Below are positions 7,351 to 14,606 of a DNA stretch of 22,854 nt, one piece after another. The DNA is taken from the NCBI GenBank assembly GCA_035443945.1, contig DAOMNQ010000045.1, positions 1-22,854 on the forward strand, written 5' to 3'. How positions within the stretch are numbered: position 1 is the stretch's first letter; the number at the start of each line of letters is the position of its first letter. The DNA is from CAADGN01 sp035443945. Lineage in GTDB: Bacteria > Planctomycetota > Phycisphaerae > Phycisphaerales > UBA1924. A model generated the notes under the pieces. It was not told where the DNA came from. It did not search any database and saw nothing but the letters and a program-made list of their open reading frames with translations. The translations under genes were made by a program, and so were the position numbers.

Positions 7351-8403
7351 TCAGCAGCCCGCGACAAAGACGTTGAGGAAAGCCACGAAGTCCAACGTGT
7401 TGACGACGGTGTCGCCGTTGAAATCGGCCGCGCCGTCCTGAGCGACAAAGGCGTTGAGAAAGGCCACAAAGTCCAGCGTGTTCACGACGGTGTCGCCGTT
7501 GAAGTCGGCCGGGCAGGCGGCCTGGACGCCGGTAGCCGCGAACGTGAAGGTACCGTTCAGGGCGGACGAGACGGTGTCGAGGGTGAGGTTCAGCAGCAGG
7601 TGCGCGGTGTAGCCCGGCGGCAGAATGGTGGGAAGGTCCAGCGGGAACTCGGGGAGTTCGAGGCCGGGTTCCTGCGAGTCGTCGAACTCGATCGTCTGCG
7701 AGGCGACTACCGAAACGCCGTCACCCGAGACCGTGATCGTGCCCGCCAGCGCGACCGCAAAGGGCAGGTCCGCGACCGGGAACGAACTGCCCAGCAGTTC
7801 AAACTCCGCGTTCATCACCGCTGGGACAACGACCGCGAAGTCGTATTCGCCCGGCGCGGTCTCCGTCAGCACGCCGAGCGCCGCGTCCTCGGTCTGCACG
7901 ACGGCCATCGACACGATCGACAGGTCGCCGAGCGGGAGTTCGATGGGAATCCCGATGTAGGTCGAGTCCGGATTGCGTGTGCGGAAGGACTCGGGGAAGA
8001 AGGAGATGCTGGCGGGGATGGAGGCAGGGCCATCGGCGAGAAAGTCGGCGGAGAACCCGCTGATGACGAGCGTCGCGCCATCGGTGTCGAGGTACAGACC
8101 GAAGCCGCCGGAGGTCTCCGTGTCCAGCGGGCCTGCGAGTTCGAGGCCCAACTGCACCGGCACGGGCACGTTCTCGGTCGCGCCGAACGACCCCCACAGC
8201 CCGGGCTTGGTGCGCGTGCCGTCGGGGTTGGTGTCCGGGTTGTAGTCGCCGATCAGCGAGCCGCTGGTGTCGGCCTCGAACGATGTCGAGCCGATGAGGC
8301 CGCTCGCGGACTGGTCGATGGCGACGACGTAGTTCTGCGCGAACGAGACGGACGCGAGGGCAACGGACACCGCGAGCGCGGCGCACGGACGGATCGAAGG
8401 CAT
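7351..8403 (-). CDS. Secreted protein with C-terminal paired dockerin-like (GC-type) domain
   Basis: The ATG at 8403 is preferred over an upstream in-frame start because an AGGAGAG box lies about 6 nt before it and the protein then begins with a signal peptide (MPSIRPCAALAVSVALASVSFA, cleavage near FAQN). The 350-residue product has a beta-rich body of unknown function (SFEADTSGSLIGDYNP, GFGLYLDTDGATLVISGF). Residues 297-350 contain two 27-residue calcium-loop repeats (DFNGDTVVNTLDFVAFLN), like the EF-hand-type loops of dockerins, and the protein ends in Gly-Cys. Such tails are typical of many exported planctomycete proteins and are presumed to anchor or sort them; no cohesin partner is visible here. 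It is followed by aroDE on the same strand after 50 nt. Confidence 0.75.
   Translation of the reverse strand: MPSIRPCAALAVSVALASVSFAQNYVVAIDQSASGLIGSTSFEADTSGSLIGDYNPDTNPDGTRTKPGLWGSFGATENVPVPVQLGLELAGPLDTETSGGFGLYLDTDGATLVISGFSADFLADGPASIPASISFFPESFRTRNPDSTYIGIPIELPLGDLSIVSMAVVQTEDAALGVLTETAPGEYDFAVVVPAVMNAEFELLGSSFPVADLPFAVALAGTITVSGDGVSVVASQTIEFDDSQEPGLELPEFPLDLPTILPPGYTAHLLLNLTLDTVSSALNGTFTFAATGVQAACPADFNGDTVVNTLDFVAFLNAFVAQDGAADFNGDTVVNTLDFVAFLNVFVAGC
7361..7510 (-). repeat. Direct repeat encoding the two dockerin-like loops
   Basis: Two 69-nt units, 7361-7429 and 7442-7510, have an 81-nt period (27 codons) and match at about 62 of 69 positions. They encode the paired calcium-loop motifs at the C-terminus of the secreted protein. 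Confidence 0.85.
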
Positions 8404-8520
8404 GGGCGGCTCTCCTGTGACCCGCACAGGATACGCGAACAGCCTCTTCCGGCACAAGACTCTGGCACAAGTTCGGCGTACGGAGGCCCATAACCACCGA
8501 ACGGACGCCGTGTGCGGCGA

Positions 8521-9624
8521 TCAGAGGGCCGCCAGCCGTTCGGCCGTCCTCACCTCGAGAAGGGCGGCGAAGAGGGGGGCCAAGCCGCCGGCGAGAACCT
8601 CGCGGAGGTTGAACTTCTGGTCGAGGCGCTGGTCGGCGACGATGTTGTCCTGGTAGCGATAAACCCGGATCTTCTCGGATCGCTCGCCCGCGCCGATCTG
8701 CCCGCGGCGCTCGGCGGAGCGCTCGGCCGCGATGCGCTCGCGCTCCAACTCGTAGACCCGCGCCGCGAGCAGGCGCCTCGCCCTCTCGCGGTTCTGGTGC
8801 TGGCTCTTGGACTCCTGCATCCGGACCTCGACGCCCGTAGGCATGTGGACGAGGTGGACCGCGGTCGCGACCTTGTTCACGTTCTGCCCGCCGGGACCTT
8901 GCGCGGTCGTGACGTGCTCCTGCACGTCGCGCGACCAGTCGATCTTCACCTCCACGTCCTCCGGCTCCGGGAGGACTGCGACGGTCGCCGTCGAGGTGTG
9001 GATGCGGCCCTGGCTCTCGGTCGCGGGCACCCGCTTCACGGAGTGAACGCCCGCCTCGAACGAGAGTTCGGACCACACGCCCTCGCCGCGAATGTTGACG
9101 ACCGCGGAGCGAACCCCCCCCACCGACGGATCGACGGCAAGGTCGAGCGGTTCGAAGACCCAGCCGCGGCGCTGGGCGTACTTCTCGTACATCGCAAGCA
9201 GGTCGCGCGCCCAGAGGCCCGCCTCGTCGCCGCCCGTGCCCGCGCGGATTTCGAGCATGACCGACCCGACTCGCCGATCCTCCGCGCCGACCAGCAGCGT
9301 CTTCACGCGGGCGACGAGTTCCGCCGACTCCGCTTCAACAAGCGGCAGTTCCGCTCCCGCCAACGCCGCGAGTTCAGCATCATCGGACTCGATGGCACGG
9401 CGGAGATCCGCGGCCTCGCTTCGCAGCCTGCGCCAGCGGCGGTAGGCCTCAACGGTCGGCGCGAGCGCTGCACGCCGGATCGAGAGGTCGCGCGCCGAGC
9501 GATGGTCCGCCGCGATGGCCGGATCGGCCAGGTCGCGCTCGACGCCCGCCAACTCGGCGTCCATCGAGTCCAGCCTCGCCATGATGGCATCTGAAAGGGC
9601 GTCGGGTCCGGGCATCGCGCCCAC
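8521..9624 (-). CDS. prfA: Peptide chain release factor 1
   Basis: Class I release factor with the RF1-type stop-codon recognition motif PAT (residues 200-202, in VKRVPATESQGRIHTS) and the catalytic GGQ (245-247, in GPGGQNVNK) that triggers peptidyl-tRNA hydrolysis at UAA and UAG. Domain 1 helices fill the N-terminal third, then IRAGTGGDEAGLWARDL leads the core. At 367 residues it has normal RF1 length. The GTG start at 9624 is chosen because a GGAGG box lies 5 nt upstream; ATG at 9615 (MPGPDALSD) is the alternative. It is divergent from the ABC transporter genes, about 107 nt apart. Confidence 0.93.
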   Translation of the reverse strand: MGAMPGPDALSDAIMARLDSMDAELAGVERDLADPAIAADHRSARDLSIRRAALAPTVEAYRRWRRLRSEAADLRRAIESDDAELAALAGAELPLVEAESAELVARVKTLLVGAEDRRVGSVMLEIRAGTGGDEAGLWARDLLAMYEKYAQRRGWVFEPLDLAVDPSVGGVRSAVVNIRGEGVWSELSFEAGVHSVKRVPATESQGRIHTSTATVAVLPEPEDVEVKIDWSRDVQEHVTTAQGPGGQNVNKVATAVHLVHMPTGVEVRMQESKSQHQNRERARRLLAARVYELERERIAAERSAERRGQIGAGERSEKIRVYRYQDNIVADQRLDQKFNLREVLAGGLAPLFAALLEVRTAERLAAL

Positions 9625-9731
9625 GATAGCCTCCGAGGCGGCGCGGATCGCGCTCCCATGAAACGGCGGGGCATCGAACCGCAATAATCCGGCGGCCCGG
9701 CGGACGGAAACCGGGCGCGAAAGGGGTGGTC

Positions 9732-10718
9732 GTGACCGATGCCATCGTGATGCGGGGCGTGAGCAAGTCGTTCGGCCAGAAGCAGGCCGTCATCGACATG
9801 AACCTGACCGTGCCGCGGGGCGCGCTCTACGGGTTCATCGGGCCGAACGGGGCGGGCAAGACCACGACCATCCGGATGGTCATGGCCATCCTCTTCCCCG
9901 ACGCCGGCCAGTTGTCCGTGCTCGGGCGGCCGTCGGCGGTCGAGAGCAAGGACCGCATCGGCTATCTGCCCGAGGAGCGCGGCGTCTACAAGAAGATGAA
10001 GGTCGGGGCGTTCCTGCGGCACATGGGTCGGCTCAAGGGCGTGCCCGGTGCCGGGCTTGACGCCAAGGTGCGGGCCTGGCTGGAGCGGATGGACCTGGCC
10101 GACTGCGAGCGCAAGCGCTGCGAGGAACTCTCCAAGGGCATGCAGCAGAAGGTGCAGTTCATCTCCGCGGTGCTGCACGAGCCGGAACTGCTGATCCTCG
10201 ACGAGCCGTTCAGCGGGCTTGACCCGGTGAACACGCGGCTGCTGCGCGACCTGATCCGCGAGCAGCACGCCGCCGGGCGGACCGTGATCTTTTCGACGCA
10301 CGTCATGCCGCAGGCGGAGCAGATCTGCGAGCACATCGTGATGATCAACAAGGGCCGGAAGGTCCTGGACGCGAGTCTCCCCGAGATCAAGGCCAGATTC
10401 GACCCCCACACGCTGCTGGTCGAGCCGCTGGACGGCTCGGCCGAGGGCGTGCTTGCGGGCGTCGACGGCGTGCGATCGGTCTCCCGCGTGGACGGGGCGC
10501 TGGAGGTCGCGCTGGAGCACGGGCACGACCCGCACGCGGCGATCCGGGCGATCGTCGATGCCACGCCGGTGTCCCGGATCGAGTTGCGGCGTCCGACGCT
10601 CGAGGACGTGTTCATCGAAATCGTGCAGGGGAAAGCGACGAACGGCGATGAGGCCGCGCTGCGGGCGGAGTTGCGGGGCGAGGCGGAGGCCGTCGCGGCC
10701 GGGGAGGGGGAACGATGA
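9732..10718 (+). CDS. ABC-2 type transporter ATP-binding protein (NatA-like)
   Basis: The 328-residue ATPase has Walker A GPNGAGKT (37-44), signature LSKGMQ (133-138), Walker B LLILDEP (153-159), the D-loop SGLDP and the H-loop His190 (STH). A C-terminal extension of about 90 residues (LPEIKARFDPHTLLVEPL, then LRRPTLEDVFIEIV) matches the domain common in exporter ATPases of this class. It powers the permease encoded next, with which it overlaps by 4 nt (ATGA). The GTG at 9732 is preferred because AAGGGG lies 5 nt upstream; GTG at 9726 is the alternative. The substrate is not determinable; NatA/NatB relatives export sodium, others drugs or peptides. Confidence 0.9.
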   Translation: MTDAIVMRGVSKSFGQKQAVIDMNLTVPRGALYGFIGPNGAGKTTTIRMVMAILFPDAGQLSVLGRPSAVESKDRIGYLPEERGVYKKMKVGAFLRHMGRLKGVPGAGLDAKVRAWLERMDLADCERKRCEELSKGMQQKVQFISAVLHEPELLILDEPFSGLDPVNTRLLRDLIREQHAAGRTVIFSTHVMPQAEQICEHIVMINKGRKVLDASLPEIKARFDPHTLLVEPLDGSAEGVLAGVDGVRSVSRVDGALEVALEHGHDPHAAIRAIVDATPVSRIELRRPTLEDVFIEIVQGKATNGDEAALRAELRGEAEAVAAGEGER

Positions 10719-12112
10719 ATCGCGTGCTGGCCGTGGCGTGGCGGGAGTTCGTCTCGACCGCGCTGACCAAAGGGTTCATCATCGGCGCGGTCGTGGTGCC
10801 GCTGGCCTTCATCGCCATGATCCCGGTCATCGTGATGCTGACGATGGCGGCCAAGGGGCCGCAGGTGGAGGGCGAGGTCGCGCTGCTGGACCGCTCCGGA
10901 GTGCTCGTTCAGGCCGTGGAGCGAGAGCTTTCACAGGAGGCGATCGCGCAGCGCCGCGGCGACATCACGCAAGCGATGGCGGAGCAGATGGAGCAGATCG
11001 GCCCTCTCGGAACCGCCGGGGGAGCCGGCTCGGCGGCATCGGCGGAGTCGGCGATGGCAGCAGCGATGGGACAGGTTCCGGTGTTCACGGTCGTGCCGCT
11101 GCCGCAGGACGCGGACATCGAAGCGGAGAAAGCGCTGCTGAGGCCGGACGCAGGGGATGACAAGCGGCTTGCGCTCGCGGTGATCGCGCCGGACGCGATC
11201 ACCAAGTCCGAGGGGGCGGAGGCGTTCGGGGGCTTCGATCTGTTCGTCCGATCGAAGCTCGACGACCGAATCATCGAGGAGATCCGCTCAGGGATGCGAA
11301 CGGCGATCCTTCAGGAGCGGTACCAGGCGAACGGGTTCTCACCCGATGAGATCCGCCGTCTCACCACGGTCTCAACGCCGCGGACGACGGAAGTGACGGC
11401 GGCGGGTGAACGATCGTCAACGCAGGAACTGACGGCGATGCTCCCGTTCGCGTTCATCCTGCTGCTGATGATCTCGGCGATGGTCGGCGGGCAGTACCTC
11501 CTGACGACGACCGTCGAGGAAAAATCGAGCCGCGTGGTCGAGGTGCTCCTCAGCGCGGTCTCCCCGATGCAGTTGATGACCGGGAAGATCCTCGGGCAGA
11601 TGGCGGTCGGCTTCGTCCTGCTGTTCGTCTACACGGGCCTGGGAACGGGCGCGCTGGCCGTCTTCGGCCTGACAGACCTCATCGGCCCGGTCAAACTGGT
11701 CTACCTCTTTGTCTTTTTCGTGCTGGCGTACCTGATGCTCGCTTCCTTCATGGCAGCCGTCGGGAGCGCTGTGAACGAACTTCGCGAGGCGCAGTCGCTG
11801 ATGGGGCCGGTGATGATCGTCGTGATGCTGCCCTACATCCTGTGGCTGCCGATCACGCGCGATCCGAACTCGACGCTGGCCGTCGTGCTGAGCCTCGTCC
11901 CGCCGATGAGCCCGTTCGCCATGGTCATGCGCCTCACGAGCACGCAGGCGGACGTGATCCCGACGTGGCAGGTGCTGCTGTCCATCGGCGTGAGTGCGAT
12001 CGGCGCATACCTGTCGATCTGGGCCGCGGCCAAGGTCTTCCGAGTCGGGCTGCTCATGTTCGGCAAGCCGCCGAACTTCAGGACGCTCATCCGCTGGGTA
12101 CGGATGGCCTGA
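10715..12112 (+). CDS. ABC-2 type transporter permease (NatB-like)
   Basis: The 465-residue protein has one N-terminal membrane segment (GFIIGAVVVPLAFIAMIPVI), a soluble extracytoplasmic region of about 200 residues (roughly 45-240) rich in Ala, Glu and Asp, and about six C-terminal membrane segments starting at MLPFAFILLLMISAMVGG. The conserved loop TTTVEEKSSRVVEVLLSA followed by PMQLMTGKILGQ is the hallmark of NatB-like ABC-2 permeases. Translation is coupled to the ATPase by the ATGA overlap. The large external domain is typical of this branch. The gene ends in a short tandem duplication covering the stop codon. Confidence 0.87.
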   Translation: MNRVLAVAWREFVSTALTKGFIIGAVVVPLAFIAMIPVIVMLTMAAKGPQVEGEVALLDRSGVLVQAVERELSQEAIAQRRGDITQAMAEQMEQIGPLGTAGGAGSAASAESAMAAAMGQVPVFTVVPLPQDADIEAEKALLRPDAGDDKRLALAVIAPDAITKSEGAEAFGGFDLFVRSKLDDRIIEEIRSGMRTAILQERYQANGFSPDEIRRLTTVSTPRTTEVTAAGERSSTQELTAMLPFAFILLLMISAMVGGQYLLTTTVEEKSSRVVEVLLSAVSPMQLMTGKILGQMAVGFVLLFVYTGLGTGALAVFGLTDLIGPVKLVYLFVFFVLAYLMLASFMAAVGSAVNELREAQSLMGPVMIVVMLPYILWLPITRDPNSTLAVVLSLVPPMSPFAMVMRLTSTQADVIPTWQVLLSIGVSAIGAYLSIWAAAKVFRVGLLMFGKPPNFRTLIRWVRMA

Positions 12113-12145
12113 GGGATGGCCGAAGGCCTGAGGAGAAAGGCCGAA
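12106..12145 (+). repeat. Short tandem duplication across the permease stop codon
   Basis: Unit A (12106-12124) and unit B (12125-12145) both have the form ggcctgagg, a few bases, ggccgaa. Unit A contains the TGA stop of the permease, so unit B is a duplicated stop-codon segment in the intergenic region. Confidence 0.6.
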
Positions 12146-12181
12146 GGCGCTTCCAAGCGGAGCAACAGTTTATTCCGGATG

Positions 12182-12209
12182 TCAACTGTCAACTGTCCAA
12201 TGTCCACTG
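12182..12209 (+). repeat. Four degenerate heptamer repeats
   Basis: TCAACTG, TCAACTG, TCCAATG and TCCACTG follow one another directly upstream of the methyltransferase start at 12215. They resemble remnants of heptanucleotide tandem repeats. They could be read as an N-terminal extension of the methyltransferase, but nothing supports translation there. Confidence 0.6.
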
Positions 12210-12214
12210 TCGCC

Positions 12215-12991
12215 ATGCTCTCCCGCCACGACCTCTACGAACTCTGCGTCCAGTCGCCGCGCCACGCGGTGCCGCTGCTGCGCGTCGTGCATGGCGGCGA
12301 GCCGCGCGTGCTGGGCGAGGACTTCGCGGGCACGGCCGCGCTCTCGCACCTGTGGGTCCAGCGGGTCGAGGGCGGGCGCGCGATCGCCGTGGACCTCGAC
12401 GCCGAGACGCTTCACGTGCGGCAGGACGATCCGCGGGTGCTAAAACTCGTCGGCGACGTACGCACGGCGACTCGCCCGGGCGAGCACGACGCAGACGTCA
12501 TCTTCGTCGGCAACTTCTCGATCGGAGAACTGCACACGCGGGACGATCTGCTGGAATACCTGAGGCACGCCCGCGCACGCCTGCGGCCCGACGGCATGCT
12601 CGTCTGCGACACCTACGGCGGCGAGACGGCCTTCCTCGTCGGCAGCGTGGAACGCGACCACTGGACCGAGGACGCCCGGCGCGTGCGCTACACCTGGGAG
12701 CAGCGCGAGGCCGACCCCCTGACCGGGATGGTCGTCAACGCTCTGCACTTCCGCGTGGACCGCGCGGGCGAGGTCGAGCAGACCCTGCACGACGCGTTCG
12801 TCTACCGCTGGCGGCTGTGGAGCGTGCCGGAACTGCGCGACGCCATGCACGAGGCGGGCTTCGCGAGCACCGAGGTCCACGATCACGTCCCCGACGCCGT
12901 GGACGACGACGGCAACGTCTACGCGACGCCGATCGCGAGCGGCGACGAGGTGGACGCGACTTTTATCGTGCTGGTCGTGGGGCGTGCGTAA
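12215..12991 (+). CDS. Class I SAM-dependent methyltransferase family protein
   Basis: The 258-residue protein (MLSRHDLYELCVQSP) has a SAM-binding motif I variant VLGEDFAGTAALS, an acidic residue at the end of strand 2 (AIAVDLDAETL), a motif II-like VIFVGNFSIGELHTRDDLLEYL and LRPDGMLVCDTYGGETA, which fits a Rossmann methyltransferase. The target is unknown; the C-terminal part (YRWRLWSVPELRDAMHEAGF) is typical of small-molecule or protein methyltransferases in which the acceptor site is formed late. An in-frame extension to 12116 exists, but it crosses two repeat tracts, so ATG 12215 is preferred. No strong Shine-Dalgarno is visible. It lies 102 nt after the permease on the same strand. Confidence 0.72.
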   Translation: MLSRHDLYELCVQSPRHAVPLLRVVHGGEPRVLGEDFAGTAALSHLWVQRVEGGRAIAVDLDAETLHVRQDDPRVLKLVGDVRTATRPGEHDADVIFVGNFSIGELHTRDDLLEYLRHARARLRPDGMLVCDTYGGETAFLVGSVERDHWTEDARRVRYTWEQREADPLTGMVVNALHFRVDRAGEVEQTLHDAFVYRWRLWSVPELRDAMHEAGFASTEVHDHVPDAVDDDGNVYATPIASGDEVDATFIVLVVGRA

Positions 12992-13010
12992 CTGCACGCG
13001 CTGCTCGCTG

Positions 13011-13046
13011 AAAAGGCCGCGGGCCTCCGCTTTCACGGAGGCCCGC
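13011..13046 (-). terminator. Intrinsic terminator of rnpB
   Basis: On the minus strand an 11-bp perfect GC stem (13036-13046 pairing with 13019-13029) with a 6-nt loop is followed by GGCC and a TTTT run (13014-13011). It sits 11 nt after the mature 3' end of RNase P RNA. Confidence 0.8.
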
Positions 13047-13056
13047 GCCAACCGGT

Positions 13057-13500
13057 CCGGCGTGGCTGGTAAGCCGAGTTCTGTGCCCGTCGGCGGTTCG
13101 CGCGTGCCTTGACGGGGGCTGGTGCGCGCCTGCCGCGGGCCGCGGCCATTTCTCTCGCCGCGCCGTTGCCGACGCGGTCCGGGCCAGATGGCCCGAGCGC
13201 CCGACCCGTTCCCTGCCGCCCGAGCCGGGCGTCCCCTCGCGGGGCGGGAACTGCTTGGGCTTGCACGCGGTGGGGTTTGCCGTGCCCCGGGCGTCGCCGT
13301 CCGGGCGGTGCGCTCTTACCGCACCGTTTCACCCTTGCCTGTGCCGGATCGAAACCCGGCCATCGGCGGTCTGTTCTCTGTGGCACTGTCCCTCGCCCCG
13401 GACCGTGGGGCGGGTGGGTGTTGCCCACCACCGTGCTCTGCCGTGCTCGGACTTTCCTCGGACGCGCCTCCCGGCGGGTCCGCGGCCGCGTTGCCACGCT
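13057..13500 (-). ncRNA. rnpB: RNase P RNA, bacterial type A
   Basis: All conserved blocks appear on the minus strand in order: GAGGAAAGTCC (13459-13449), the AGTGCCACAGAGA block near 13386, GGTGAAACGGTGCGGTAAGAG near 13330-13306 and ACAGAACTCGGCTTA (13084-13070). The P1 helix is formed by GCGTGGC (13499-13493) and GCCACGC (13066-13060), which sets the ends. The length of about 440 nt is within the range of this GC-rich class. RNase P RNA is the catalytic subunit that removes 5' leaders from tRNA precursors. A TACAAT box sits 7 nt upstream of the 5' end and a terminator follows the 3' end. Protein-like frames across this segment are incidental. Confidence 0.95.
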
Positions 13501-13507
13501 TGCGAGG

Positions 13508-13513
13508 ATTGTA
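13508..13513 (-). promoter_or_regulatory. rnpB: -10 box of rnpB
   Basis: TACAAT on minus, 7 nt before the P1 helix start, is close to the TATAAT consensus. No convincing -35 box is seen. Confidence 0.6.
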
Positions 13514-13540
13514 CGCCGCGCGGTTCGCCGCCGCGTCCGG

Positions 13541-13546
13541 TACGAT
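13541..13546 (+). promoter_or_regulatory. Putative -10 box of the oxidoreductase gene
   Basis: TACGAT ends 9 nt before the ATG at 13556, with no Shine-Dalgarno. It lies in the same 55-nt divergent spacer as the rnpB promoter. Confidence 0.35.
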
Positions 13547-13555
13547 GCTCGCGCC

Positions 13556-14563
13556 ATGGGCGAACCTGCCCGGGTGGTGGCGTGGCTCGAGGAGCACCAG
13601 GCGTCGCTGGTGGGCCGCGNNNNNNNNNNNNNNNNNNNNNNNNNNNNNNNNNNNNNNNNNNNNNNNNNNNNNNCCGCGCTGGGCGTCGGCGCGCTCGACG
13701 ACCTGCGGCCCGCGCTCGCGGAAGCGGACTGCGACATCGTGCTGCTCGCCTCGCCCGGTGAGTTCGGGGCCTCGTCCGCGGACCTCGCCCCACTCGTCGC
13801 AGCCCGCTCGCGCGGCGTGCGCATCGCCTCGCTCGAACCCATCCCTGCGACGGCCATCGAACTGGCGGGGGGAGGCTGGACCGGCGGCAACCCGAGGCCG
13901 ATCGACGCCGTTCGGTTCTGCCCGCTGGCCCGCTCGTCGCGTTCCTTCCGCGACGCGGCGGAAGTGCTCCAGATGTTCGGCCCCGTGCGCACGCTCGCGG
14001 TCGAAACCTGCTGCACGCCGGCGGAGGGGTCGCTCGGAGCGCGGCTCTTCGCGGCGATGGAACTGGTGCATTGGCTGATGGGCGAGCCGGAAACGATCGA
14101 CGCGGCCTTCGCCGGCCCGGCGCAGGGGCCGGGGGTCCATGCCCTCCCTGGCGAGACCCTCCGTGACCTGCACGGCGACCTGACAGCCAACCTCCGCTAC
14201 GCCGACGGGCGGGCCGCGTGCGTGCTCGCCAGCGACCAGAGCGGGCGCTGGTCGCGCACGGCGACGCTGCTGGGGCCGAACGGGCGGCTGCGCGTCTTCG
14301 AGGACGGGTTCGAGTGGGTCAGCCGCACAGGGGAGAAGGTGGACCAGGCACGCCGGACGAAGAAGCGCGGCGAAGAACCGGCGCCGCACGCGGTCGACGC
14401 GATCTCGGAGAGCCTGTTGCGGCTCATGGATCCAGCGGCGGGCGACGAAGGGCCGCTCGACCACGAGTCCATCCTGTGCATGAGCCAGGCCGCGCTGCTC
14501 AGCGCACGCACCGCCAACGGCGAGAGTCCGGCCACCATCCGCCGCATGGTGTCCGTGCAGTGA
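13556..14563 (+). CDS. Gfo/Idh/MocA-like oxidoreductase, with assembly gap
   Basis: The open frame of about 335 residues is interrupted by 54 Ns (18-19 unknown residues around residue 22-40), but stays in frame if the gap length is correct. After the gap, LRPALAEADCDIVLLASPGEF resembles the end of a nucleotide-binding Rossmann region, GVRIASLEPIPAT matches the 'vlvEKP'-type strand of Gfo/Idh proteins, and DLHGDLTANLRYADG plus GRWSRTATLLGPNGRLRVFEDGFEW resembles their C-terminal beta sheet. The GxGxxG dinucleotide motif is not seen; it may lie in the gap or be absent. Substrate unknown. Start ATG 13556 is leaderless-like. It is convergent with gpmI. Confidence 0.65.
   Translation: MGEPARVVAWLEEHQASLVGRXXXXXXXXXXXXXXXXXXXALGVGALDDLRPALAEADCDIVLLASPGEFGASSADLAPLVAARSRGVRIASLEPIPATAIELAGGGWTGGNPRPIDAVRFCPLARSSRSFRDAAEVLQMFGPVRTLAVETCCTPAEGSLGARLFAAMELVHWLMGEPETIDAAFAGPAQGPGVHALPGETLRDLHGDLTANLRYADGRAACVLASDQSGRWSRTATLLGPNGRLRVFEDGFEWVSRTGEKVDQARRTKKRGEEPAPHAVDAISESLLRLMDPAAGDEGPLDHESILCMSQAALLSARTANGESPATIRRMVSVQ
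13620..13673. other. Assembly gap (54 Ns)
   Basis: A run of 54 N bases within the oxidoreductase gene. The size may be an estimate. Flanks are very GC-rich (cgctggtgggccgcg and ccgcgctgggcgtcg), a likely reason for the gap. Confidence 0.95.
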
Positions 14564-14570
14564 CGAGTCG

Positions 14571-14604
14571 CCCGCCGGCGGGTACCCCGCCACTCCGTGG
14601 CGGG
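14571..14604. other. Hairpins between convergent genes
   Basis: A 12-nt palindrome cccgccggcggg (14571-14582) and an 8-bp hairpin (14586-14593 with 14597-14604, loop TCC) lie between the stop of the oxidoreductase and the 3' end of gpmI. No T-run follows on either strand, so function as an intrinsic terminator is uncertain; it may slow or separate converging transcription. Confidence 0.4.
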
Positions 14605-14606
14605 AG

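Noticed and set aside
12116..12214. N-terminal extension of the methyltransferase (start at 12116)
   Set aside because: The extension is made of two microrepeat tracts and the domain begins at 12215.
13109..13500. Protein-coding frames across the RNase P RNA region
   Set aside because: All conserved RNase P blocks and the P1 helix are present on the minus strand; the frames are incidental.
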